From an uncultured Collinsella sp. (lineage in GTDB: Bacteria; Actinomycetota; Coriobacteriia; Coriobacteriales; Coriobacteriaceae): a DNA stretch of 64,000 nucleotides. The stretch is from contig CAUADW010000001.1 of the NCBI GenBank assembly GCA_958427895.1, positions 70,353-134,352 of the forward strand, in the 5' to 3' direction. Under the pieces are notes generated by a model. That model had not been told where the DNA came from, made no database searches, and worked only from the letters and a program-made list of their open reading frames with translations. Positions 37,973 to 46,603 of this stretch are shown one piece after another (position 1 is the first letter of the stretch; each line of letters begins with the position of its first letter). The translations under genes and the position numbers were made by a program.

Positions 37973-38091
37973 GGGTCGGTCGGCTTGGCTTTATTCGCTA
38001 CTGCGGACAGTCCTGCGCAAGACGAAGAGCACATTAAGTGCTCTTCTTTGCGTGCGGAACTTGTAGCGAACAAAGCTAAGCCGCCCGACCC
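37973..38091. repeat. 119-nt imperfect palindrome in the leuS leader
   Basis: Arms 37973-38001 and 38063-38091 are inverted repeats with 26 of 29 matches. Inside is a second perfect 8-bp hairpin, AAGAGCAC/GTGCTCTT (38035-38047 region), with more partial pairing between. On the leuS transcript this would form one long hairpin about 25 nt before the ribosome site. Confidence 0.7.
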
Positions 38092-38125
38092 TAAGGTTGA
38101 CTCGACTGATAATAGCAAATACGAC

Positions 38126-38160
38126 AAGCGAGATGCCTGCGACTTGCAGGCATCTCGCTT
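38126..38160 (-). terminator. Terminator-type hairpin after guaB
   Basis: A perfect 15-bp stem (38126-38140 with 38146-38160) and 5-nt loop lies about 50 bp beyond the guaB stop. The T-run is short on both strands. Confidence 0.65.
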
Positions 38161-38208
38161 TATCTAAATAACGTGGTTGAAACTCAACCTTTATATGAGG
38201 CTCTTACC

Positions 38209-39720
38209 TTATCGATAAGACACAGACTGCTGCGAATCCTTCACGACTACGTCGTGGGCGCCGCCTTCGACGATGGAGGTGGAACTGACCAGCGTTAGGC
38301 GTGCCTTTTCCTGGAGCTCGGGGATCGAGAGGGCGCCGCAGTTGCACATCGTGGACTTGACCTTGTAGAGCGTGCCGCCCACGCCGTCCTTAAGAGAACC
38401 GGCGTAGGGAACGTAGGAGTCGACGCCCTCGACGAAGCTGAGCTTCGCGGCGCCGCCCAGGTCGTAGCGCTGCCAGTTGCGGGCACGCGCAGAACCCTCG
38501 CCCCAGTACTCCTTCATGTACTGGCCGTTGACGTTGACGCGCTCGGTCGGGCTCTCGTCAAAGCGGGCGAAGTAGCGGCCCAGCATCATAAAGTCGGCAC
38601 CCATGGCAAGGGCGAGCGTCATGTGGTAGTCGTAGACGATACCGCCGTCGGAGCACACGGGCACGTAGACGCCGGTCTCCTCGTAGTACTCGTCGCGAGC
38701 GCGGCAGACGTCGATCAGCGCGGTGGCCTGGCCACGGCCGATGCCCTTGGTCTCACGGGTGATGCAGATGGAGCCGCCGCCGATACCAACCTTGATGAAG
38801 TCGGCACCGCAGTCGGCCAGGAAGCGGAAGCCCTCGGCGTCGACGACGTTGCCGGCACCGACCTTGACGTCCTCGCCGTAGTTGGCGCGGATCCACTCGA
38901 TGGTGCGCTTCTGCCACTCGCTGAAGCCCTCGGAAGAGTCGATGCACAGGACATCGGCGCCGGCCTCGATGAGCAGCGGCACGCGCTCGGCATAGTCGCG
39001 GGTGTTGATACCGGCGCCGACCATGTAGCGCTTGTCGTTATCGAGCAGCTCGTTGGGGTTGGTCTTGTGACTGTCGTAGTCCTTGCGGAACACAATGCCC
39101 ATGAGGTGATCGTTATCGTCGACGATGGGCAGGGCGTTGAGTTTGTTGTCCCAGATGACGTCATTGGCAACCTTAAGGCTGATGTTCTTGTCGCCCACGA
39201 TGAGCTGCTCACGCGGGGTCATGAACTCGGAGACCTTCGTCTGGTGGTCATCGCGGCTGGGGCGATAGTCACGGCTGGTGACGATGCCCAGGAGCTTACC
39301 CTTGGGAGTGCCGTCGTCGGTAACCGGCATGGTGGAGTGACCGGTCTTCTCCTTGAGCTCGATGACCTGCTCCATGGTCATGTCGGGGGTCAGCGTGGAA
39401 TCGGACTGAACGAAGCCGGCCTTGTGATCCTTGACGGCCTTGACCATAGCGGCCTCGGACTCGGCGCTCTGGGAACCGTAAATGAAGGACAGGCCACCCT
39501 CGGTAGCGAGCGCGACACCCATGTCGACGCCCGAGACGGACTGCATGATGGCGGAAACCATGGGGATGTTCAGGGTGATTGCCGGCTTCTCACCGCGCTT
39601 GAAGCGGGTCAGCGGCGTCTTAAGAGAGACGTTGTTGGGGATGCACTGCGAGGACGAGTAGCCAGGGACCAGCAGATACTCCGAAAACGTGTGGGACTCA
39701 CCGGGAAAGAACGTAGCCAT
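38209..39720 (-). CDS. guaB: IMP dehydrogenase
   Basis: GuaB oxidises IMP to XMP, the first committed step of GMP synthesis. The 503-residue protein has the TIM-barrel start ([10 protein letters not shown]), a pair of CBS domains (about 115-230: [28 protein letters not shown]), the catalytic loop [10 protein letters not shown] with the active Cys, CSDGGI, and the flap region near [14 protein letters not shown]. The loop reads ICITR where ICTTR is usual, a variant also expected in some anaerobes. The ATG at 39720 has AAGGAG 5 nt upstream. It is divergent from the ModE-like gene. Confidence 0.93.
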   Translation of the reverse strand: MATFFPGESHTFSEYLLVPGYSSSQCIPNNVSLKTPLTRFKRGEKPAITLNIPMVSAIMQSVSGVDMGVALATEGGLSFIYGSQSAESEAAMVKAVKDHKAGFVQSDSTLTPDMTMEQVIELKEKTGHSTMPVTDDGTPKGKLLGIVTSRDYRPSRDDHQTKVSEFMTPREQLIVGDKNISLKVANDVIWDNKLNALPIVDDNDHLMGIVFRKDYDSHKTNPNELLDNDKRYMVGAGINTRDYAERVPLLIEAGADVLCIDSSEGFSEWQKRTIEWIRANYGEDVKVGAGNVVDAEGFRFLADCGADFIKVGIGGGSICITRETKGIGRGQATALIDVCRARDEYYEETGVYVPVCSDGGIVYDYHMTLALAMGADFMMLGRYFARFDESPTERVNVNGQYMKEYWGEGSARARNWQRYDLGGAAKLSFVEGVDSYVPYAGSLKDGVGGTLYKVKSTMCNCGALSIPELQEKARLTLVSSTSIVEGGAHDVVVKDSQQSVSYR

Positions 39721-39914
39721 GTTTCTCCTTTTTTCCATGCGACCGGTCGGCTGCAGGCCTCGTAGGACCCAGCCCAACCTTGGGCGCCCAATACTGGGGA
39801 AGTATCTTAACGCACTTTGACTGCTACAATGCATGTTTTAAGAAGAGCACACGAGGGTTTGACGCAGGCTTTGCGTTTGCCCAGCAAACACTTTAGCGGG
39901 GAGACGTGGAGCAC

Positions 39915-40259
39915 ATGGAGTACAAGACGACGGCAAAGTTGGTCATTCAAGCGTGCGACAAGGATCTGCCGGGCGTGTTCGGCCACGGCTGCGTCTTGCT
40001 GCTGCAGGGTATTGCCCGCGAGCACTCGCTGAACCGCGCCGCCAAGAGCATGGGCATGGCGTATTCCAAGGCTTGGCGCATTGTGAACGAAGCCGAAGGC
40101 CAGCTGGGCTGCAAGCTCATCGAGCGCGACGGCGCCCGCGGATCCACGCTCACGCCGGCCGGCGAGCGTGCCATAGCGGTCTACGAGGAGCTGCAGGCCG
40201 ACATCAACAACGTCATCGCCACCAAAGCCAACGCCCTCATTGCAAGTATCAAAGAGTAG
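39915..40259 (+). CDS. ModE N-terminal-like winged-helix regulator
   Basis: The 114-residue protein is a stand-alone LysR/ModE-type winged helix: an N-terminal strand, LLLQGIARE, then HTH SLNRAAKSMGMAYSKAWRIV, and the wing CKLIERDGARGSTLTPAGE. Full ModE has two additional molybdate-binding (MOP) domains that are missing here. Such short proteins often control molybdate or formate-related genes, but none are adjacent. ATG at 39915 is taken; a GTG three codons earlier is also possible. Confidence 0.85.
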   Translation: MEYKTTAKLVIQACDKDLPGVFGHGCVLLLQGIAREHSLNRAAKSMGMAYSKAWRIVNEAEGQLGCKLIERDGARGSTLTPAGERAIAVYEELQADINNVIATKANALIASIKE

Positions 40260-40299
40260 CCAATTTGGGACGGGGCCTTATAGCCACACAACCCCTTCT

Positions 40300-40374
40300 C
40301 ATAAGTTGCGGTGAAATAGGGACTGTTTATGCGGTTAAAGCCGTAAATCAATCCCTATTTCACCGCAACTTATG
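40300..40374. repeat. Long intergenic palindrome 3
   Basis: A perfect 23-bp inverted repeat (40300-40322 and 40352-40374; core GGTGAAATAGGGA) around a 29-nt loop containing CGGTTAAAGCCG. It lies between the convergent ModE-like and PLP-fold genes. Confidence 0.9.
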
Positions 40375-40392
40375 AAGTCGAGGATGATTTAG

Positions 40393-41385
40393 CTAGTTGC
40401 GGAGGGCATTATCTAGGGTGGCGGCCACGATCAAGGGGTCGTCGGTGCCGGCGAAGAGGCGGATGGTGCTCCCCTGCTTGCCGCGTGGAGCCGAAAGGCG
40501 CGTCGTTGCGCCGCCGGCGGACGATGTGCGAAACTCCCCGGACAAAGCATCGAACAGCTCGCCCGCACTACGCTCGATAAGATCAAATTCAACTGCCGGG
40601 CCAAAGCCGTGCTCGAGGATTCCCGTTGCAACAGCATGGTCGGGATGCGAGCTCAGCCCGGGATAGCGTACGTTGCGCACCATCTCGTTGGCGGCCAGAT
40701 ACTCGGCCAGCGCACGGGCGCGATCGAAATGCGCCTGCATGCGGACATCGAGCGAGTCCAGCCCGCGCTCCAGCACACCGGCCTCGTCAGCAGGCATATC
40801 AAGCTTGGCCAAGCCACAGCCCTCAAGCAGGGCATGCGCGCACTCGGCAGCAGCATCCACACGATGGCGCTTGAGCTGCGAGCGCGCGACCGATACGGCA
40901 ACCAACTTGCGCGGAGCCTTGCCGGCGCACACGCGGTCGAGCGCCTCGAGCGACAGCACGGCACCCAGCCGCAGCGGATCGCAGCCAAAAGCCGACGCCA
41001 CGGTGTTGTCAACAACCAGCAGCGCATGGGCCTCACGCGCCGCCCGACCCAGCGCACGCAGATCGGGCACACGCAGACCAAACCCGCCGATGGAGTTGAC
41101 GAACCACCACAGGTGCGGCCCCTCGGCATCAAACGAAGCATCAAAGCCCTCGGACGCAGCGGCAAACGCCTCGGCGGACGACGAGCCCACCAGCGCGACA
41201 TCGCAGCAATCAAAGCCGCTCGCAAACGCATCGACAAAGTCGTCCGCAAAGGCCACCAGGCGGTCACCGGGACGCACAATCCCCAGCTGCGACAGCCCTG
41301 CCGGCACATGCGGGGCCGCAAGCAACTGCGCCTCACGCGCGCCGGCCCTCAAAGCCCAAGCCTCTTCTAGCTGTTGCACGTCCAC
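40393..41385 (-). CDS. Degenerate Cys/Met-metabolism PLP-fold protein (lysine apparently lost)
   Basis: The 330-residue protein has the aspartate-aminotransferase-like fold of cystathionine gamma-synthase relatives: LLVVDNTVASAF (PLP-Asp strand), LGAVLSLEALDRV in the place of the LGADIVVHSATKY strand, RNVRYPGLSSHPDHAVA, and the C-terminal GSTIRLFAGTDDP. The S-x-T-K-Y segment with the PLP lysine is replaced by EALDRV, so normal catalysis is unlikely unless a nearby Lys (GKAPRK) substitutes. The GTG at 41385 lies 6 nt after AAGGGACGG; an ATG eight codons upstream is the alternative. It follows the scrB terminator. Function unknown. Confidence 0.7.
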   Translation of the reverse strand: MDVQQLEEAWALRAGAREAQLLAAPHVPAGLSQLGIVRPGDRLVAFADDFVDAFASGFDCCDVALVGSSSAEAFAAASEGFDASFDAEGPHLWWFVNSIGGFGLRVPDLRALGRAAREAHALLVVDNTVASAFGCDPLRLGAVLSLEALDRVCAGKAPRKLVAVSVARSQLKRHRVDAAAECAHALLEGCGLAKLDMPADEAGVLERGLDSLDVRMQAHFDRARALAEYLAANEMVRNVRYPGLSSHPDHAVATGILEHGFGPAVEFDLIERSAGELFDALSGEFRTSSAGGATTRLSAPRGKQGSTIRLFAGTDDPLIVAATLDNALRN

Positions 41386-41407
41386 GCGGCACCGTCCCTT
41401 CATAAAC

Positions 41408-41443
41408 AAAAACCCACGATGCGGGTGTTCCCCGCATCGTGGG
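41408..41443 (-). terminator. Rho-independent terminator of the sucrose operon
   Basis: Minus strand 13-bp perfect stem (41443-41431 with 41425-41413), 5-nt loop, then TTTTTG, about 40 bp after the scrB stop. Confidence 0.88.
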
Positions 41444-41481
41444 CAACGGCTGCAGTATAGCGCCGATATGCGACGAATCGC

Positions 41482-43023
41482 CTAGATGTTGAGCGTGTGA
41501 TAGTTCACGCTCGCACCCGGAGCGTCAACGGTCACGCCATAGGCCTCGGGATAGATGCGCGTCGAAAACACGAGCGCGCCATCATTCACAAACACCTCGA
41601 CCGACGAGACGTCGCCAACAATACGCACGTTGCGCACCTCATCGACGGGCTCCCAGCGCACGGTACGACCGCAGCCGGCAGAAGCGCGGCCCTCATCGGT
41701 AAATCGCATCTCAAAGCGCGAGGGCAGCTCGCCCTCGGCGGGCACAAACGCCAGCTTCAGCTCGCCATCAACGATTGCGGTAAATGCGCCGTCGACACCG
41801 TCGACAACAACGTCAAAGCAGGTGTCGCCGGCAACCTCCAACGAACCCTCCCCCATACGCACCGAGGCATAATGGTGCTCGATCTCGCGCACCGGCTGCT
41901 GCAGCACCACGCCGCCGGCACCGGCTGTAAGCTCACGCGGCACTGTCATGCAGTGCTGCCAGCCACACGCCACGGTGGGCGCATTGTCATAGGTCGGCTC
42001 ATCGGGCATGCCCATCCAGCCAATCAGAATGTGGCGACCATCCTCGGCCGTGAACTCCTGCGGAGCATAGAAGTCAAAGCCGGCGTCCCACAGGCGGAAC
42101 TCGCCCAGCTCATAAGCGTCCTTGCCACCCGTAATGTTACCCGTAACGGGCATGTAGCCCGCTGCATACACATTGCCGCGGTCCCAACGACCGCCCTCGA
42201 GCCCCTGGGGAGAGAAAGACAGAAACCTTGCCGGCACGCCGCCATCCGCCTCAAGCTCCAGATACCCCGGGCACTCCCACATAAAGCCAAAGCGCTCGGG
42301 GGTAGACACGCGGCTCTCGAGCTCCCAACTCAGCATATCGGCCGAGCCATACACCAGGATCTCGCCCACATCGCGCCCGGCACCCTCGCCGTGCATCGCG
42401 CAAAATCGACTATCGACATGCGGCCCATCCACGCGACGACGCGCGCCCAGCACCATGTGGTAACGCCCATTATCATCGCGCCACACCTTGGGATCGCGCA
42501 CATGGCAGGTCAAATCCTCGGGATAATCCTCGGACGCCAGCACCACACGCTTTTGGCTGAACTCCCGACCGGCAAGGCCATCAACGCTCTCGACATAAAC
42601 AGTATCGGCGCGGCGGCCGGTATTGACGTAGTCGTACGTGCCGTCTGCATCGGAGAGTTTAACGTTGCCTGTGTACAGTACGCGAATGCGGCCGTCCTCG
42701 GCAAGCGCGGAGCCCGAATACACGCCATGGCAATCGAACGGCTCGTCGGGCAGCAGCGGGGCGCCAACGTAGTTCCACGTCATAAGATCGCGACTCGTCG
42801 CATGGCCCCAGGCCTTAACGCCACCCTCAACATCAAACGGCGCATATTGAAAATAGGCATGGAACACGCCATCTGCCTGGCAAAGACCGTTGGGGTCATT
42901 GAGCCAACCCGCCGGCGGCATAATGTGGAAATGCTGGCCATACGCGCCATGACCGCACTCAGAGGCGGCAGCGTCAACAGCGGCAACCAGCTTTGCAAGG
43001 TCGCGACCAAGTGCATTAGACAT
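41482..43023 (-). CDS. scrB: Sucrose-6-phosphate hydrolase (GH32)
   Basis: GH32 enzymes split the fructosyl bond of sucrose or sucrose-6-phosphate. The 513-residue protein has the catalytic triad motifs WLNDPNG (nucleophile Asp, about residue 42), RDPKV (about 175) and ECPGY (acid/base Glu, about 248), plus the C-terminal beta-sandwich. No signal peptide is present, so it works in the cytoplasm on PTS-imported sucrose-6-phosphate. It lies 107 bp downstream of scrA and is followed by a strong terminator. Confidence 0.93.
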   Translation of the reverse strand: MSNALGRDLAKLVAAVDAAASECGHGAYGQHFHIMPPAGWLNDPNGLCQADGVFHAYFQYAPFDVEGGVKAWGHATSRDLMTWNYVGAPLLPDEPFDCHGVYSGSALAEDGRIRVLYTGNVKLSDADGTYDYVNTGRRADTVYVESVDGLAGREFSQKRVVLASEDYPEDLTCHVRDPKVWRDDNGRYHMVLGARRRVDGPHVDSRFCAMHGEGAGRDVGEILVYGSADMLSWELESRVSTPERFGFMWECPGYLELEADGGVPARFLSFSPQGLEGGRWDRGNVYAAGYMPVTGNITGGKDAYELGEFRLWDAGFDFYAPQEFTAEDGRHILIGWMGMPDEPTYDNAPTVACGWQHCMTVPRELTAGAGGVVLQQPVREIEHHYASVRMGEGSLEVAGDTCFDVVVDGVDGAFTAIVDGELKLAFVPAEGELPSRFEMRFTDEGRASAGCGRTVRWEPVDEVRNVRIVGDVSSVEVFVNDGALVFSTRIYPEAYGVTVDAPGASVNYHTLNI

Positions 43024-43130
43024 ATCAAAGTCCTAACGGATCGAAAGTAACAAGGCGCCAGAGAACGGCACCAGATACGGGAAACGCCCGTGAGCATACA
43101 ACCCGCGGGCATCCCCTCAATCAAAAGCTC

Positions 43131-44531
43131 TTAGGCCTGCTCGGAAGCCTTGGGCTCGTCCTTGTACAGGACAAACGAGACGGCAAAGGACACGACCGCG
43201 GCGACCGCAAACATGATCGCGTACTGCACGGGCTGGGCCAGGCACAGCAGGATACCGAAGATACCCGTAACGCCCGTGCCGGAGGCGGCAAGCGAGGTGA
43301 GCGCGCAGACCAGGGCACCGCAACCGCCGCCGATGCAGCCGGCGATGAAGGGCTTAAAGAAGCGCAGGTTCACACCAAAGATGGCAGGCTCGGTAATGCC
43401 CATGAAGGCGGACAGAGCCGAAGGAAGCGCCAGGCCCTTGATCTTGGCATCGCGGGTCTTAAAGGCAACGGCAAGTGCGGCGCCACCCTGGGCGATATTG
43501 GCAGCGCTGGCGATGGGCAGCCAGTAGGTCACGCCATACTGGGCGAGCTGGCCCAGGTCGATGGCGGTGTACATCTGGTGGATACCGGTAACGACCGTGG
43601 GAGCATAGAACAGGCCGACGATAAAGGAACCGATGCCGAAGGGCAGGGTCAGCAGGGCCTGGATCAGACCGAGGATGGCGTTCTCGGCCCACACGAAGAT
43701 GGGGCCGACGGCAACGAGCGTCACGAGCACGGTCACGAACACCGAAACGAGCGGGGTCACAAAGAGGTCGAACATCTCGGGAACGATCTTGTGCAGGCGC
43801 TTCTCGAGGAAGGCCAGAATGGCACAAGCGATAACGATGGGGATCACATGGCCCTGATAGCCGACCCACTCAAAGCTGTACACGCCGGGGATGACGTTGA
43901 CCATGGTCTGCACGCCCTCGGAGGCAACCGTATAGGCGCTCTGCAGCGAGGAGTTGATGAATGCACCACCGACGACGGCGCCCAGATACGGGTTGGCGCC
44001 AAAGGCCTTAGCGGCGGAGTAGCCGATCAGGATTTGCAGAATGCCAAAGGACGTGCCCGAAACCAGGTCGGCGATCTTGTAGATAAAGTTATTGGTATCG
44101 AGCGCGATAAAGCCGTTAGAGGCCATAAAGTTGAGGGCGCTCATAATGCCCAGCAGCAGGCCCGAAGCCACGATGGCGGGGATGATGGGAACAAAGACGT
44201 CGCCGAGCACCTTAATGGCACGCATAAAGATGTTCTGCTGCTGTGCCGCGGCCTCCTTGACCTCGGCCTTGGTGGCAGCCTCGACGCCACTGAGCGCAAT
44301 GAACTCGTCGTAGACCTTGTTGACGGTGCCAGTGCCAAAAATAATCTGGAGCTGGCCCTGGGCCTCAAAGACGCCCTTGGCGCCGTCGATATTCTCGAGG
44401 ACCTCCTTGTCGACCTTGGCGTTATCGGCAATCACCAGGCGCAGACGCGTGGCGCAGTGTGCGGCCGAAACAACGTTGCCGGCGCCACCGATGTTGTCGA
44501 GCACCTCTTGGGCTGATTTGCGGTAGTCCAT
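43131..44531 (-). CDS. scrA: PTS sucrose transporter EIIBC
   Basis: This permease imports and phosphorylates sucrose. The 466-residue protein has an N-terminal EIIB domain (about 1-85) with the phospho-cysteine site SAAHCATRLRL and a C-terminal EIIC domain of about ten membrane helices (GLFYAPTVVTGIHQMY, GITEPAIFGVNLRF). There is no EIIA domain, so a separate glucose-type EIIA must serve it. The ATG at 44531 is behind AAAGGGAAG. The upstream region has two LacI-type operators. Sucrose specificity is inferred from scrB and scrR. Confidence 0.9.
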   Translation of the reverse strand: MDYRKSAQEVLDNIGGAGNVVSAAHCATRLRLVIADNAKVDKEVLENIDGAKGVFEAQGQLQIIFGTGTVNKVYDEFIALSGVEAATKAEVKEAAAQQQNIFMRAIKVLGDVFVPIIPAIVASGLLLGIMSALNFMASNGFIALDTNNFIYKIADLVSGTSFGILQILIGYSAAKAFGANPYLGAVVGGAFINSSLQSAYTVASEGVQTMVNVIPGVYSFEWVGYQGHVIPIVIACAILAFLEKRLHKIVPEMFDLFVTPLVSVFVTVLVTLVAVGPIFVWAENAILGLIQALLTLPFGIGSFIVGLFYAPTVVTGIHQMYTAIDLGQLAQYGVTYWLPIASAANIAQGGAALAVAFKTRDAKIKGLALPSALSAFMGITEPAIFGVNLRFFKPFIAGCIGGGCGALVCALTSLAASGTGVTGIFGILLCLAQPVQYAIMFAVAAVVSFAVSFVLYKDEPKASEQA

Positions 44532-44587
44532 GACTTCCCTTTCCTCCAACGGGCGCATTTGCACCCGGCCATCTTTGACACTTACAC

Positions 44588-44627
44588 TGTAATCGTTTTC
44601 AGTTTCATATGTCTGTAATCGTTTTCA
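44588..44627 (-). promoter_or_regulatory. Two LacI-family operators upstream of scrA
   Basis: The 14-mer TGTAATCGTTTTCA occurs at 44588-44601 and 44614-44627. It fits the LacI/CcpA half-palindrome TGNAANCGNTTNCA. The copies are 26 bp apart and lie between scrR and scrA, so ScrR repression of scrAB is the simple reading. Confidence 0.75.
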
Positions 44628-44715
44628 TAGTAGGATGAACGGTAGGAAAAAGCCGGCGAAAGGTAGTTATAAGGCAAAAACAGGCGACTCAGAGGCGGGC
44701 AGATGTGCTCAGGGT

Positions 44716-45696
44716 CTAGACATTCATAAGCTGATGGCCGAGCTTGAGCGTCTTGAGACCGCTCTCCCCCTCCACGCCATCGAGCGTGTTGAGCAACATA
44801 TTGGTCGCCTCGACGCCACTGGTCAGGTAGCCGTAATGCACGGTGGGAATGCCGCCCGTCAGCGCGCGCAAAAACGCGTTGTCGCCAAAACCACTCACGC
44901 GGTGTATACCCTCGCCCATGCCGCGAACCTCATCGATGGCACGCAGCGCGCCGGCCGCCATGGTGTCGGTCGCGCAGGCGATAAACGAAACATCGGGAGC
45001 GACGGAAAGCAGTTCACGTGCTGCACCATAGCCTGAGTCGAGCGTAAACGAGCCCAGGCGAATCAAGGCGGCATCGAGCGGGTTACCCGCGGCGCGCAAG
45101 CCGGCCTCAAAACCGCGACGACGGTCGAAACCGGCCGCGCGGTCCTCTTCGGAAACTCCAATGTAGGCGATCTTGCCGTCCACGCGACCCGCAAGCGCAC
45201 GGCCCAGCTCAAAGGCAGCCTCGTAATCGTCGTGATAGACACACGCCGCGCCCTCGACATGCTGACCGATCAGCACAATGGGCACGCGGCACGAGTCAAT
45301 CGCCCGACGGTGCTCGTCAGTGATCATGGTTGCCACCAGCACAATGCCATCAACCGGATGATTTTGGAATAAATCGAGGTATTCGAGCTCACGATCGGCC
45401 GCGTTGTCGGTGTTGGCAAGCAGCATCTGGTAGCCACGGCGACCGAGCACCTGACCAATGCCGGCGGTAATGCGGCTCACGGATTCCGAGTTGATCTTAG
45501 GTACGATGACGCCGATGAGCTTGGTGGAACCGGTGCGCAGCGCGCGAGCCTGGCTGGATCGCACGTATCCGGTCAGCTCGATTGCCTGCTTAATGCGCTC
45601 GGCCTTGTCCGCCGAGATATATCCACCGTTGAGGTAGCGCGAGACGGCGGCGCTCGAAACGCCGGCCAGCTCGGCCACATCTTTCATCTTAACCAC
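44716..45696 (-). CDS. scrR: LacI-family transcriptional regulator (sucrose repressor)
   Basis: The 326-residue protein has the LacI HTH at its start (KMKDVAELAGVSSAAVSRYL, hinge ending GYISADKAERIKQAI) and a periplasmic-binding-like effector domain. The GTG at 45696 is chosen: AGGGGTG is 5 nt upstream and the longer frame would run through an operator. Adjacent scrA/scrB suggests it senses sucrose or sucrose-6-phosphate and represses the operon, and itself through the operator at 45712-45725. Confidence 0.88.
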   Translation of the reverse strand: MVKMKDVAELAGVSSAAVSRYLNGGYISADKAERIKQAIELTGYVRSSQARALRTGSTKLIGVIVPKINSESVSRITAGIGQVLGRRGYQMLLANTDNAADRELEYLDLFQNHPVDGIVLVATMITDEHRRAIDSCRVPIVLIGQHVEGAACVYHDDYEAAFELGRALAGRVDGKIAYIGVSEEDRAAGFDRRRGFEAGLRAAGNPLDAALIRLGSFTLDSGYGAARELLSVAPDVSFIACATDTMAAGALRAIDEVRGMGEGIHRVSGFGDNAFLRALTGGIPTVHYGYLTSGVEATNMLLNTLDGVEGESGLKTLKLGHQLMNV

Positions 45697-45711
45697 GAGC
45701 ACCCCTGTCAT

Positions 45712-45725
45712 TGAAATCGCTTTCA
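45712..45725 (-). promoter_or_regulatory. LacI-family operator upstream of scrR
   Basis: TGAAATCGCTTTCA fits the same TGNAANCGNTTNCA pattern as the scrA operators and lies 16 bp before the scrR start, indicating autoregulation. Confidence 0.7.
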
Positions 45726-45780
45726 CCATAATACCCGCGAACGCGCTCAATGAATCAACTCGCCCATCCAGGTCGAGCAA

Positions 45781-45934
45781 ACGTCAGCGAGCGGGCAGCT
45801 GCCGTGGCGAGGTGCCACGAAAGAGGAGCGAAGCGTACTTTATGTACGCGAGCGACGGTTTGAGCGGCAGATCGTCCGGCAGATGCCCGCGAAGCGTCGA
45901 GCGGTCCGGCGTTTGTTAAAACGCCGGAACATAG
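45781..45934. other. Intergenic region with several stem-loops
   Basis: No gene is supported. Three hairpins are visible: CGTGGC-GAGGT-GCCACG, GCGTAC-TTTAT-GTACGC and CCGGCGTTT-GTTA-AAACGCCGG (45906-45927). The last may terminate the DUF4956-end transcript, though without a T-run. Confidence 0.4.
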
Positions 45935-46600
45935 TTAGCCGTGATATTCGCCGTTGTATTGGATCAACGTCAGGTCTTCAACGCCGTCGAGCGCGCGGAT
46001 GGCATCGGCATAGGGCATATCCACACCGTCCGAGAACACCTCGACGGCCATCTCGACCTTGTCGCCGCGCATGGTCTTTGACTTGACGGTGAACTTGGTA
46101 CGCCCAAACGCGCGCACGATATCGTCGCCGGTGGTCTGGCCCGTGTAATGGATGACCATCATGTACACGCGCGCCTTGTCCTGGTGGCTCGCAAAGCCGG
46201 CGATCATCACCACGATCACCACCGCCGTGAGCCCCACGAGCGCGTACATGCCGGCGCCGGCCGTAATGCCCGTGGTAATGGCCCAAAACAAATACAGCAG
46301 GTCGAGAGGGTCTTTGACCGCCGTACGGTAGCGGACGATAGACAGAGCACCGACCATACCGAGCGAGATGACCACGTTGGTCGAGATCGCGAGCGTGACC
46401 ATGCAGGTAAGCACGCACATGCCCACGAGTGTTACGGCAAAGCTGCGCGAATACACCACGCCGGTAAAAAAGCGCTTGTACACGTAATTGATCAGGATGC
46501 CCATGGCGAGCGCCACGAGCAGCGAAAGGCCAATCTTGGCAGGGTCGACCTGGCCAAACGCCTCTAAAACGGAGTTCTTAAAAAAGTCCCTGGTGCTCAT
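45935..46600 (-). CDS. DUF4956 membrane protein
   Basis: The 221-residue protein has four predicted membrane helices (about 25-40, 50-75, 78-95, 100-135) and a cytoplasmic C-terminal domain with beta-type pattern. The segment SLGMVGALSIVRYRTAVKDPLDLLYLFWAI is the conserved core of DUF4956 (not quoted in full beyond its key residues RYRTAVKDP). Members are often beside VTC-domain and CotH genes, as here, and are suspected to be part of a membrane complex with them. It is the last gene of the Pel operon, 3 bp after the VTC gene. No biochemical role is established that I can name. Confidence 0.88.
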   Translation of the reverse strand: MSTRDFFKNSVLEAFGQVDPAKIGLSLLVALAMGILINYVYKRFFTGVVYSRSFAVTLVGMCVLTCMVTLAISTNVVISLGMVGALSIVRYRTAVKDPLDLLYLFWAITTGITAGAGMYALVGLTAVVIVVMIAGFASHQDKARVYMMVIHYTGQTTGDDIVRAFGRTKFTVKSKTMRGDKVEMAVEVFSDGVDMPYADAIRALDGVEDLTLIQYNGEYHG

Positions 46601-46603
46601 GGT

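Noticed and set aside
35349..38066. A 905-codon plus-strand open frame opposite leuS
   Set aside because: Antisense shadow of leucyl-tRNA synthetase; no homologous motifs.
37950..38208. T-box riboswitch upstream of leuS
   Set aside because: Neither the T-box core (AGGGUGGNACCGCG type) nor a specifier-loop layout can be found on the minus strand.
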